From Tetrahymena thermophila SB210 (lineage: Eukaryota; Ciliophora; Oligohymenophorea; Hymenostomatida; Tetrahymenidae), in NCBI RefSeq assembly GCF_000189635.1, contig NW_002476512.1, positions 1,054,001 through 1,118,000 of the forward strand: a stretch of 64,000 bases of DNA. Reading direction: 5' to 3'. This document shows, piece by piece, positions 24,610 through 35,907 of the stretch. Each line of letters opens with the position of its first letter. Position 1 is the first letter of the stretch. A program made the position numbers and the translations under genes. The notes beneath the pieces were generated by a model. That model worked only from the letters and a program-made list of their open reading frames with translations. It made no database searches and had not been told where the DNA came from.

Positions 24610-27600
24610 TCATGAATATCTGCTGTTATGGTCCAGTTAATAATAAATTGATTAATCCTAGAAATTTTGATTAATGTATTGGAACTATTAAGGAAGATCT
24701 TATCTTGAAATTGTTGGTAAAATAAAATTTGATTTGCATCTCCCTATTTTTAGTGTTCTTTCAGAAATTTTTTTATCAGTTCTCTTTTACATATTTTCTT
24801 TTAAGTGATTTAAGAGGAGTTCTAGCTTGTATTCTAATTTTATTTGATCAGTTTCTACATAATTTTAGATGCTTTTAAGCATTTCTAAAGGTAAGAGGAT
24901 TTTTTTTTCTGCAACTCTGCCTAAAGCTTCAATAAATTCTATAAATGACATATTAATAAATTTATTATTATTGATTTCATCAATTTGAATCATCATTGAA
25001 AGATTAAACGCAATTTAAACATCTTTTTCAGTAAAAGATTCATTTAACAATTAAAAATGCTTAACCATGTCAGTAAATTCATAAATATTCATAGATTTTT
25101 GGAATTTCAAGCTTCTTTTTTCTGCTTTTTTACTGTCAGCCCATCTATGCCATATTTCTTAGATGGTATCAATATGATTTTTAAGTACTTATTCACATCC
25201 TTCATTCCAGAATCTTTCATCTCTCCATTTTTAAGGGTCTTCTATTTCTTCTATTACTGATTTGATAGATTTTTTATCAAAAAATTTGTTGAAGGCTTTT
25301 ACAACATTTTTGCAATTTCCCTTTCTCATATATTTGTCACAGATAATTCTTACTATTAGTTCTAAAAATTAAAATCTTATAACTGCTTTCTCAGGATTTA
25401 AATAGTTGCGCTCCTTATCGGTATTTGAGATAGCTGAAATAAAGTTGTAATCAATGTCTACTATTTTATATAATTTTCCATCTGACAATTTCATTTTGTT
25501 TGCTAAAGCAAGAAATTAACTCTAAGAAATTGTTGGTATATCACCAATCATTCCTATAGAAGAATGGTATTTGTAGAGATTCATTAATGAATTATAACGG
25601 TTCTTAAAAATTTCTTTTACTCCTTATTTTTCCTCAAGGTTAGTTATGAAAGAGTTTAAAATAGTATTGATTTTTGAGTTTTCCCAATCGAATTCAAAAC
25701 ATTTATTAATTAATTCATTGTAATCTCTGACGAAAGATAAGAATATTGATGTTTTGATAGACCAAGAATTATCTAATGTTATGTCACAAATTTTTTCTTC
25801 TTTCCTTGGTTTGCACTTAATAAGAATTTCGTATTTATTAGAAAATAAGTTTGAGCTTTTAACAGTTTTTATCTTGTTAATAAACAAAGGAGTTTAGAAT
25901 TATACATTTGTTCCTGAGTATTACAACTCGAAAAATTTGTTCGCACTTTTAGTTTTTAAAGGAGTTATTATGAAATTTTAATTATTTTATAATTCCATTT
26001 TATCTTCTTTGGAAAAGAAAATTATTTCAGGATGCTCATTTGCCTAAAACAAGATTTTTTAGTATTCCTTTGTATGATAAACAATTTTACTATCAATATT
26101 AGTAAAGAAAAATAAAATATCTTTATTTGGTGGACACATTCTGGTTAAAAAATATCTTGTAGGGTTATTAGGATCAAGCTCCATTAAGCAAGGTTAGTAA
26201 TTCTCAAATTATAAGTGCAAAAAAACAGGGTATTTGCAAAAAGAACTACTTTATTAAGTAAATATTTCAAAAGTAAATTCAACCCATCCGTCACATATCC
26301 AGCAATCACCATTTTTAAAATTGTTTTATTATTAGCTTTTTATAAATTAAAAATATATTTTGAAAATTGTTTAAAAAAATAATAAAATTTACTTTTTTCT
26401 TGATTGAAGTCCTTCAATTCTTTAATGCTAAATATCTGGTTCTTATTCTTAAGATTATTCTTTTTGTTTCATATATCCTTTGGAGTCAAAATACCAACTT
26501 CCTTCGTTACCCAAGTAGTGTATACCGAATAGGGTTTTATTTTTTTAAATAGATTTTGATATCTCTACTGATTCCTCAAAAGAAATATTATTATAAGAAA
26601 GATCTAAATGCTTTAATTTAGAGTTTTTATTTGAAATGCTATTAACAATGCTCAAACAAGCATTTAGCCCTTAAGGTAATCCAATGTTATTTTTGCTTAA
26701 ATCTAAAACCTATTAATATTTTATGATTATTTATTAAATGAAAATTTTAATAAAACGAATTAATACTTGTAAGCTGTTGTTGCCTTCTAAACCTTATGTC
26801 AGGCAAAGTGCACCTTCAGAAGTGATATTGTTTTGGCTAATGTATAATTCATTGAGTTCAGTATTTTCCAATAAGTTTGAAATAGATTCCATGCAGTGAT
26901 CAGTTAAACTATTTTAAGATAGATTAAGGACAGATAGATTATATTCAAGAAGAGCTGAGTATATTTAATTGAAACCAATATCTCCTATATTATTATTCTC
27001 CAAATTTAAAATTTTTAAATTGGAATAAAAAGATTTCTGCGAAAGTGGATTTAAGCATAGAGAAAGATCTTAACTTCCTAGGTTGTTTGACTCTAGGTCT
27101 ATTTCTTGAATTTGTTAAGGTAATTGCGAAAATAAAATCTCAAGAATTTAAGATGTTAAATTATTATTTTTTAGTTTCAAAACTCTAAAATTACTTTTAT
27201 CTGGTCTGTTAAGAATCTAAACAATTATTTTCGCAAATTTTTCTGATATTGTTTTATCTGAAAAATCAATAACACTTTGGTTTTGATTTGATTCTATACT
27301 ATCCTCTTAAAGGAAAAATGAGTAAATTCCAAGCTCTTTTTGAATCAAATTAGAGTTTTCAGGTTCTTTTAAAAAAGTAATATCCTCATTATTATTACAT
27401 TAGTTTAAGATATTAGAAATATTTGCTTGCTTTAAATTTCTAATGGAACTTAAACTTTTTTGAGAATCTTTATTTTTAAAGTTAACACTAGGCATACAAT
27501 TTCTTGAGGAATCTAAATTCTGAGGTGGAGACGATTAGAGATAGACTAGAGATTTGATAGATTGTCTCTAAACTGATTTATTTGAATTAAACTTTTTTTA

Positions 27601-28110
27601 ATCTTTGATCATATCTCTATCACTTATTTGTTCGAAATTTAACAAACTAGAAATATTTGCTTCTTTTGCAGCAGTCATCTTAGATTTGATTTATTTCTTC
27701 AAGCTCATCTTTATAGATTTTCCAGATGAGTTATATTAGCAGATACTATTCAAATCTCTCTTTTTTTATGTCTTTGATTAATTTATAGTAGTAGTAGAGT
27801 TTAAATCCTTCAAGTGTAGTTGCTGATTAATAAACGAATTTTCCCACACTGGAGATTGACTTTTATATTTGAATTCTGCAATGCTCCTAATAGGATTTTT
27901 TTTTTCATCCACTGAATTCATGGTCGACTAACTTGAGCTAAATATCTATTTTAGGGAGGATCTAGTTTCTGGAGAACAAAATATAATCTTTTTACTTACT
28001 TTTTTGCTACCAAAAGGTTTTTGAAGAAATTAATTAGTTCTTTTATCCATTTAAGGCTATAGTATAGGTGAATAGCTTAGATCTCTGATAGGAGGTTGAA
28101 GTGAAGCCAT
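24610..28110 (-). CDS. LRR / CWICDGW-module / EF-hand-like protein, paralogue D
   Basis: ATG at 28110, TGA at 24610. Exons are 26767-28110, 26393-26709 and 24610-26335, with introns of 57 bp each. Coding 3,387 nt, 1,128 aa. The architecture is identical to B and C. The N-terminus opens with MASLQPPIRDLSYSPILQPQ. Third member of the triplication and visibly more diverged: several substitutions in the central module, e.g. a Tyr replacing Asn after the RMCPPN-containing strand. Small compensating codon gains and losses occur in the disordered N-terminus. Reading frame and both splice sites are intact, so it is not a pseudogene by sequence. The 3' end lies about 2.5 kb from gene C's start. Confidence 0.85.
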
Positions 28111-30605
28111 TTTTAGTTTATAAATTATTTTTTTTATTATTAGTAATTATTTATCATAAATCAATAATAAATATTTGATTGGTCTTGAATCAGAATAAAC
28201 ACTAAGCAGGATGCTACTTCTGATATTAAATATCAATCACTCATCTCTAAGTTTAATTAAATTACACTACTTGAAAATAATTCAGATAACAACTTTACTA
28301 ATATTTGTAAACAAGATAACAAATATCCATAATTTTCTGATAAATTATGGTTACATCACTACATTGTTTAATTTTAGAAAAATTATTTAATTTATTAATA
28401 AAACAAAAAGAAAGAAAAACAGACAGACAGACACACAAATAAATTAATAAATAAAAAAATACTTATGTATTTATTGATTTATGTAAGTAAGTGTATGAAG
28501 ATATATTTAGGTTTTATAAATTGGAAAAAAGTGTTCAAACTATTGAAAGATTATTTGAATATTGGAACTTCTTTGCTCATTAAAATTTCATTAAGAGACT
28601 TAAAAAATATTTGATTTAAAAATTAATGAATTGAATGAAGATTATTGATGATAGAAATGAAAGGCAACAAAGCATATTAATTTATGTAAAGTTTTAAATT
28701 TCCACTAGAATTTAATTTAATTTAGAAATTCAAGAAAATGAATTTTGCAAACTATTTAATAAATCAAGTATTATAATAATTGTAATTTTTGTAAATTCAT
28801 TCCTTAATTAAAAGAATAATCTAAACTCCACTAATTTTTCTTGAATAGACATGGTTAAGCATAAATTTTTGTAATTCAACTAAGTGTTATTTTTAAAGCA
28901 AAAATTTATTGTTAATTTCAAATAATGCTGATATGTAAGTATTGAGAAATCAATATATCGACTAAATAGTTTTTTCTACTAAAAATATGAGAGTAAAACA
29001 TGTCGAAATTATTTTATTCATTTATATTGATTAATATTGAGAAAAGAACAATTTAAACTTATTACTTTTCTTAAGCATTTATTAATTTATAAAAATATGT
29101 TTGTTTATTCATTAAGAAAAATATTTCTTATTGTTAAAATAAACTTAAATTCATTAAATAGATTGAGAAAATTTTAAATTCAAAAAATTTTAGATTAAAA
29201 TGTAATAAATTAGTTGGGATCTAATCTTTTAAATGTTATTAGAGAGATATCCATTTTTAATAATTTATGCTTCATAAATTTAATTAACTTTTCTCTTTCT
29301 TAAATTGAGTGGTTAATTAATTAACTTTAAAACTAAAAACATTAATCTTTTTATTTTAGTGTAAATAATAAATGGAAAAAATTACAATCTTTTATATTAT
29401 TTTCTTATTTAAAAGTCAATTTTATTATTTAAATATATTTAGCGAGAGAAAAAATAATTTTATTTCATATATATATTTGTAATAATTAATTTTTAAAAAT
29501 GAATAAAATACACATCTTTTAATTTTTATTTTATTTATTTTACTTTTACTTTAATTTTATTAGTTAATTAATGTTACTGTAAAACCAAACAAACTAAACC
29601 AGATATATTAACATATCTTCTTTTTTGTCAGATTATTTATTCGAGAAAGTATTTTAATAGTCCAGTTTTTAATTGTAATATCATACATAAAGTATTCCTA
29701 TTTCATATTTTTTTCAAAAGAAGCTAAATTTTAATTATGGCAACAAAAAAAAAACCTAGTTTAGAGTTAGCATAAAATGTAATTTTCATTAACACTTCAT
29801 TCAGGTTAAAAATTAAGAGGTTACTATTATAAGTTTTTTTGCGAATTCAAGTAAATTTAAAAACCTAAAAATTTATAATTATAATAACTTCAAAGAGTCA
29901 GTGAGATTACACTTAATTAATTGATTAATAAGATTAGGTTAGATTATTACCATTTAAATTTAATATAGATTGATTAAATCGTGGTTAAATTTTAAATCTA
30001 ATTTTCACTATGAATTTTAAAATCAAGTCATCGATAATCAATCATCAATATTCTATATTCGAATATTCTTAAATATATTTTGAGAATGGTATTTTAACTA
30101 ATAAAAACCAGTTCATTAAGATTTTTACCACACTTTTAATTATCTCTATTTATATTAAATAATAAATATACAGTACTTGTAACTATTTTAATACTTGATT
30201 AAACACTAGATAATCATATATATTATCAAGATGTTAGATATAAAGGGGGGGCTCAAAATCAAATGGATCGATAAAAATCTATGATAACTCTTAAACCATT
30301 TTTTATCATAATTTTCTAAAAATGAGAAAAACCTTTTTTAAATCACTTTAAGATGTTTGATATATTTGTTGTTTGTCATTAAGGTTTTTAATATTTGAAT
30401 TAATAAAAAATCTATTATTACATTTTTTGTATGTTTTTAATTTGAATTAATTGAAAAATAATTACACAAATAGAAATATTGATAATAATACAAAATAATA
30501 TAAAGACTCAAAATTAGAATTGGAAATTTGTTAAGATATTTTTAATATTTTAAAGATTTTAGTTTTAGTCAAATATTTAATATAATTTATTATAGCTTTT
30601 ATTGC
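28111..30605. other. spacer between paralogues D and E
   Basis: Homology to the other two upstream spacers continues to about 30235 and then stops, marking the edge of the duplicated unit. Just past the edge is an isolated run of seven G at about 30245-30251, unusual in this composition. The remaining ~350 bp belong to gene E's 3' flank. No gene is supported. Confidence 0.6.
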
Positions 30606-33600
30606 TCAAAAATCATTTGATATTGATTCTTAAGAAAATTGTAAAGAAGAATTTATATATTTTAAAGAATCTTAGTTTTTTCTAGATGAATTAATAATTC
30701 CTAATTATTTTTATTATATGTTTTGTAGTTAAACTGAAGGAACTAGAGGAGTGTGTACTATTTCTTATTCTTCATTTTATTATTTTTCTTTTATATTTAT
30801 ACTTTATTTTTGTTTATCTTTATTTTATTGAATGATTCTTTGCTTAATGAGATCCAGTAAAGACTCTAATTTGAACTCTAATCTGACTTACTATCTTTCT
30901 TATAAATTATAAGATCCATCTACTGTACCTAAAGGAAGCATGCATTTTTTATCAGCCAATCTTGCTATTGCTTCTAAGAACTCTACAAATGTCATTTAGA
31001 TAAAGCGGTCATTATTGAGCTCATCAACTTAAGTCATCATAGCTAAGTTGAAAGCCAAAAGAATATCTCTCTCAGTCAAAAAATCATCTAATAGATTATA
31101 ATTCTTTACCATATCAATGAATTCGTTTATGCTCATTGTTTAAGTAGTTTAAAATCCTCTTTTTTCAGATTTCTTGCTGTTTGCCCATTTATTCCAAAGA
31201 CCTTAAATCATTTCTAAATTGTTTTGAATAATTATATCGCATTCTTCTATCCAATACCTATTTTTAAATAAATAAATTTTTTACTAAATATTCATGAAAC
31301 ATTTTGTTATATAAAAAATTTCAAAAAATTTTAAATTACTTTGTATCTCTCCATGCTTAAGGGTCTTCGATCTCTTCAAATTTTTCTCTCACTTGCTTGT
31401 TGCTAAAGAAATTACATAGACTCTCCTGAGCATTTTTGCAAGCACCAGATCTAATATATTTGTCTATGGCGATTCTTGCTATTACTTCTAAAAACTCAAA
31501 ACGAATCATAGCTTTATCAGGGTTTCTATAATTCTTTTCTTTATTTTTAGATGAGTTTACAGTGATAAAATTATAATCTAAATCACTAATCTTGAAATTT
31601 TTTCCATCGGTTAGCTTCATCTTTAAAGCAATATTTGAAAATTAGTTTTAAGAGATGCATGGGATATCACCAACAATACCCAAAGAGGCATAATACTTAT
31701 ATACACAACGTATTAAATTGTATTCTTTTTTAAGAATTTCTTTGCAATCATCTTTCATTTATTAGTTAATACAATATTAGCTCAAAATCTTATCAAGTCT
31801 TGAGTTTTCCCAATCAAATTCAAAGCACTCACTAATTATATTGTCAGAATCTCTAATATAAGTTGAAAAAATGGATTTTTCAAAAGTCCATTCGTTGGTG
31901 AAGTTTATTTTGAAGAATGTCTCAGGCCAACGAGGTTTGCACTCAAACAAAGCATCATACTAGCTTGTAAAAAGCTTACTATTATTTGAAGTCTCAATCC
32001 AGTTCACTAAAAATGGTTCTTAATACTCAATCACAGTGGTATCTAAATATTACAACTTAAAGAATTTCTTTTAAAAAAAATTAGCATATTTATTATTGGC
32101 TGAGACTTATGGAGAAGAATAAATTGATTTTTATTTGTTCAATTCCTTGTTGTAAAACTATATTCCAAGTAATTAATTCTTCATAAAGCCCATTGAGGGA
32201 TAATCGTGAGAGTAATAAAGCACCTTTTAAGTAGGATCGCTAAAGAAAAATTGAATTCTCCTATTAGGTGGACACATTCTTTTTAATATAAATTTGTTTG
32301 GATTTTCAGGATCAGGATCCATATAGTGAGGTCTATAATTTTCAAAGTCTAAATGTAAAAAGACAGGGTGTTTTGCGAAAGTGCTGCTTGATTCTGCAGT
32401 GATTTCGAATTTGATCTCTTACCATCCATCACAAATCCAGCAAATATCTGTGTTGAGGATGTCACTAGTTAGTTTTTATCTATGAGTTATTAATAATAAG
32501 TTAAATGTAAGTCTTCATAACTGAAAATAAGTTAAAACTCGAAATTGATTTCATTTATAAACAGAAATTAATTTAAAACTAATCATGTGCGTTAAGAGAT
32601 TGAATGATAAAATTAAAATAGACAAATGATTGATCGATTAATTAATTAATTATTTTCAAGAGCAGTTTTAAATATTGCAAAAAAAAATCAATATTACTTT
32701 TGTTTAACGCATTTAAGACCCTAAATTCTTTATTTGCTATAGTGAAGTTATTCAGCTCTTGCGTTTTCTACGGAGTTTATTTAAACTAAAAATCCTCTAG
32801 AATCCACTATCCAATCTCCTTAGTTTCCTAAATAATGAAGACCTATTTAAAAATTGCTTTTTGACAAAAAATTAGATATTTCAACAGTCTCTTCTTTAGT
32901 TAACATGTTAAATGATAAATCTAAATGCTTTATTTATCCAAATTGATGAGAGCAAGATTTTATTATCTTAAGTCCGCTTTTAACTCCTTTGGGATTTCCT
33001 AAACCGTTGTAGCTCATATCAAGAACCTATTTATTTTAATTAAAAACGCTTAAGAATTCGTATTTTAAATAAATGTCTATTCTAATAACATTCTCGTTAT
33101 AATTAATATAAGAAGAATTAATTAATTGATTGATTGATTGATTGATTGTATGATCAAGAAATACTTCTGCTTTGTTAAATAATAAATAATTTTACTTGGA
33201 GACTGATGTTTTTTTCCAATCCTTTTGCTATTGCGATGCCACCTTAAGAAGAGAATTTATTCCAATGAAGATATAACTCATTAATTTCTTATGATTCTCT
33301 TAGAAACAAGGAAATACCTTCGGAACTTGCATCAGTTAAATTATTATTAGATATATTTAGAATTGACAAAGAGCTTTTTTACAGACTGCTTAAAATAGAG
33401 TGAAAGCCTAAATCACCAATTTTATTGTTCTCTATATTCAATGATTTCAGAAAAGGATAATTTCTTGATTATAAAAGAGGTGTAAGAGCAAAGCTTAAAT
33501 CATGACTTCCCAAACGATTTTACTCTAGATTAATTTCTTAAATTGATATAGGTAAATGTGTAGCAATTTATACAAGGGATCTAGCTGTCAAGCTACTATT

Positions 33601-34575
33601 TTTCAAACTCAATAATCTTAATTTGCTAACTGAAGGATGTTGGAGAACTGATTAAACCATTTTAGATTGACCTTCATTAATATTTTAATTTGACAAATCT
33701 AATTCATATTTATAATTATTTTTATTCAAATCAAAATCTTCGATAGAGCATAAAGAGTCTTTGATTATATTCATCCTTTTGGGAATTATGTTATTATTTT
33801 CAATGGCTGATAGCATGGCAACTTCCAATGTATTTTCTAGATGGAAATAAGAATTTGAATCAACTATTTTACCTATTTTTTTGTAGTTTGTATTAAATTT
33901 TTGTAACTTTTAATCAATCTCAATAAATTTTTTTTAGCCAGCTGTTTCATTTTAATTTTTTTGAGAGACTATTTATGGTAAAATTACTTGCTGAGATTAT
34001 TAATTAGTATATAATTTATTAGGAAATGCTGTAGTTTCGTCAAAAGGTGTATTCATTTTTAGAAGTTTCTATCTTATTTTATCTTCTTTCGCTTATATCT
34101 TTTTTTTTTGCTATTAAGCCATATATTCCTTAAAATTTATTTTTTTTTATTCATCTATTTAGTCAAGCTGCACTTGTTGTTAATTCTATACTTTTTTTGC
34201 GCCTTAGCCTGCGCAGCTGTTCAATAAAATTTAGCTCTATGATAAATCTTTACTTCTTCTATTTAAAAAAATATTAGTGAGTGATGATGGGGTTTTAAGT
34301 GTAGATTTTCTAGAATGTGTTATATCAGAATTGCTATTCAACTTTTTTTCTTCAATTGAATCATTAGTAGATTGACTGGAATTACGGAATTTAGTTAATG
34401 AGTTTAAGTCTACTTTGTAAAACACTCTGTCAACTTTAGGAGAGTAAAATTTATTGAATGAAGTGTTATAGAGCTAATGGCTTTCCTCTTAATTATATAA
34501 TGCAATATCCTAACTCTATTGGTTATTCTTCTAAAGTGTAATGAGAATGTTATCTAGTTTAGGTAGAGATTTCAT
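30606..34575 (-). CDS. LRR / CWICDGW-module / EF-hand-like protein, paralogue E
   Basis: ATG at 34575, TGA at 30606. Exons are 33196-34575, 32698-33026, 31340-32479 and 30606-31257; coding 3,501 nt, 1,166 aa. The first two introns (169 and 218 bp) are at the positions used in A-D but much longer. The third (82 bp) is extra, splitting the DTK/YWIEEC codons of the C-terminal region. Domain order matches A: LRRs, a GLHYLGNQGDW...DSRGF segment, CWICDGWQEIKFEI, LDFENYRPHYMDPDPENP, RMCPPNRRIQFFFSDP, CFEFDWENSRL, RFEFLEVIARIAIDKY, and MTQVDELNNDRFIQMTFVEF of the EF-hand-like end. After that it has a longer Gln/Asn/Lys-rich tail with HTPLVPS. It is closer to A and F in the central module than to B-D. 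Intron 1 holds an ATTG simple repeat. Confidence 0.85.
33119..33149. repeat. (ATTG)n microsatellite in intron of gene E
   Basis: About seven ATTG units lie within the first intron of paralogue E (33027-33195). This contributes to the intron being roughly three times the length of its counterparts in A-D. Confidence 0.85.
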
Positions 34576-35907
34576 TTTATTTCTATTTTTAATTTTATCT
34601 TAAATAATAAAGTTTGATTGATTTTTTATTAGTATTTTATTATTATAAATAATAATCTTTCCAATTTAAATAAGCTTGAAAAAAAATTTGTATTGAATCT
34701 TATGAAATAATAAAAAATTTACACTTTCTATAATTTTTTTTACATTAATATAGACTAAAGTTTTAACGCACAAACGTAAGGAAATTGATGTAAATCTAAA
34801 AACTTTTTAGATGAAAAATATAAGGAAATTAAACATATTAACTTCATTCAAAAGATTTAAAACTCTAATAGCTTATTTTCTTTTTATTCTTTATTTCCAT
34901 TTTTTAAAATTTTTATAAATCTTTATATTAAAATATAAATTTTTTTAAACTATCTATGTCATCTAAAGAACTAAAATAATTGAGTTAAACTCGAAATTAG
35001 TTTTAAATATTTTAAATGAACGCTGGTTCATATTTTATAACTAGTCTTATTAATTATGTTATAAAATTTAAATTTTCTTTAACTGAAAAATTTATAAAAT
35101 GGCTATCCTTATTAAACCTTACCATTAGTAGATATTTTAAAAATCAATTTAAAAAAATAATTATTTATGTTTCTAAAATATATTTTTATTTATTAAAATA
35201 ATTTGATTTCTTTTATTAAAATGTAAATGCGTTAGAATGAATATATACATTCAAATAGATCTAATAAAATTGAAAAGTCTCTGATTTTAAAAGTATCTAT
35301 CTATCAATATATATATGTATATATATTACTATCTTGCTAATTATCTATCTATTTTGATTTACATTAAAAACTTAATAGAAAAATTTTCATAACTTTAATG
35401 AAGATCTTAATTAAAAATATTATGAAGTAACTAATTTAAAAAATAAAACAATACCTAACGCCTTTATATTTTACTTATTTACTAATTCATTATGAGCTAT
35501 AATTAAAGTAAGTACTAGAAGTTAAAAATTAAGAATAAAAAATATACTAATATGAACTGCTATAATGTAATAATTAAATATTTCATTATGTTTTTTTATA
35601 AACTATTGTAAAAAATTTATTAACATATATATTTGTAGAAAAAGTATTTTTTTGAGCTGGTGTTAGTTAGTTAAGGATGATTTACATAATATATTTGATC
35701 ACCTTTTTTTTAAGTATGTATTGTTATAAATTAAATTCATTTAAAATAATAATTTTATTTACTACATGTATTTATAGATCACATAAAGAATCTTCTATTA
35801 AGTTATAATTTATTTAAAAATAGTATTTATTTGTAATGTAAATAGAATTTAGCAATTTTATTGGTTAGAGGTAATAGTTTGTTAGTTTTTTTGTTAATTT
35901 TGATTAA
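34576..35907. other. spacer between paralogues E and F
   Basis: AT-rich DNA with TATG/TATC microsatellite patches near 35295-35350. Open stretches in the ciliate code occur, such as 35016-35243, but their Ile/Phe/Lys/Tyr composition is what chance predicts here. No similarity to the B-D spacers is seen. Confidence 0.5.

Larger units (their letters stand above)
12240..30235. repeat. three-copy tandem segmental duplication (~6 kb units)
   Basis: Three units cover about 12240-18180, 18350-24200 and 24300-30235. Each contains one complete minus-strand LRR/EF-hand gene (B, C, D), its 3' flank with TTAG repeats, and about 2 kb of upstream spacer. Gene start codons are 6,060 and 5,966 bp apart. B and C are near-identical by eye, while D and its spacer are more diverged. 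The spacers align through many shared landmarks, such as the gctaagcaggatgctacttctg-like block just upstream of each start. This is the signature of unequal crossing-over. Confidence 0.9.

Noticed and set aside
35016-35243. 75-codon frame with ATG in the E-F spacer
   Set aside because: Ile/Phe/Lys/Tyr-rich chance-like composition and no homology. The length is unremarkable when only TGA terminates.
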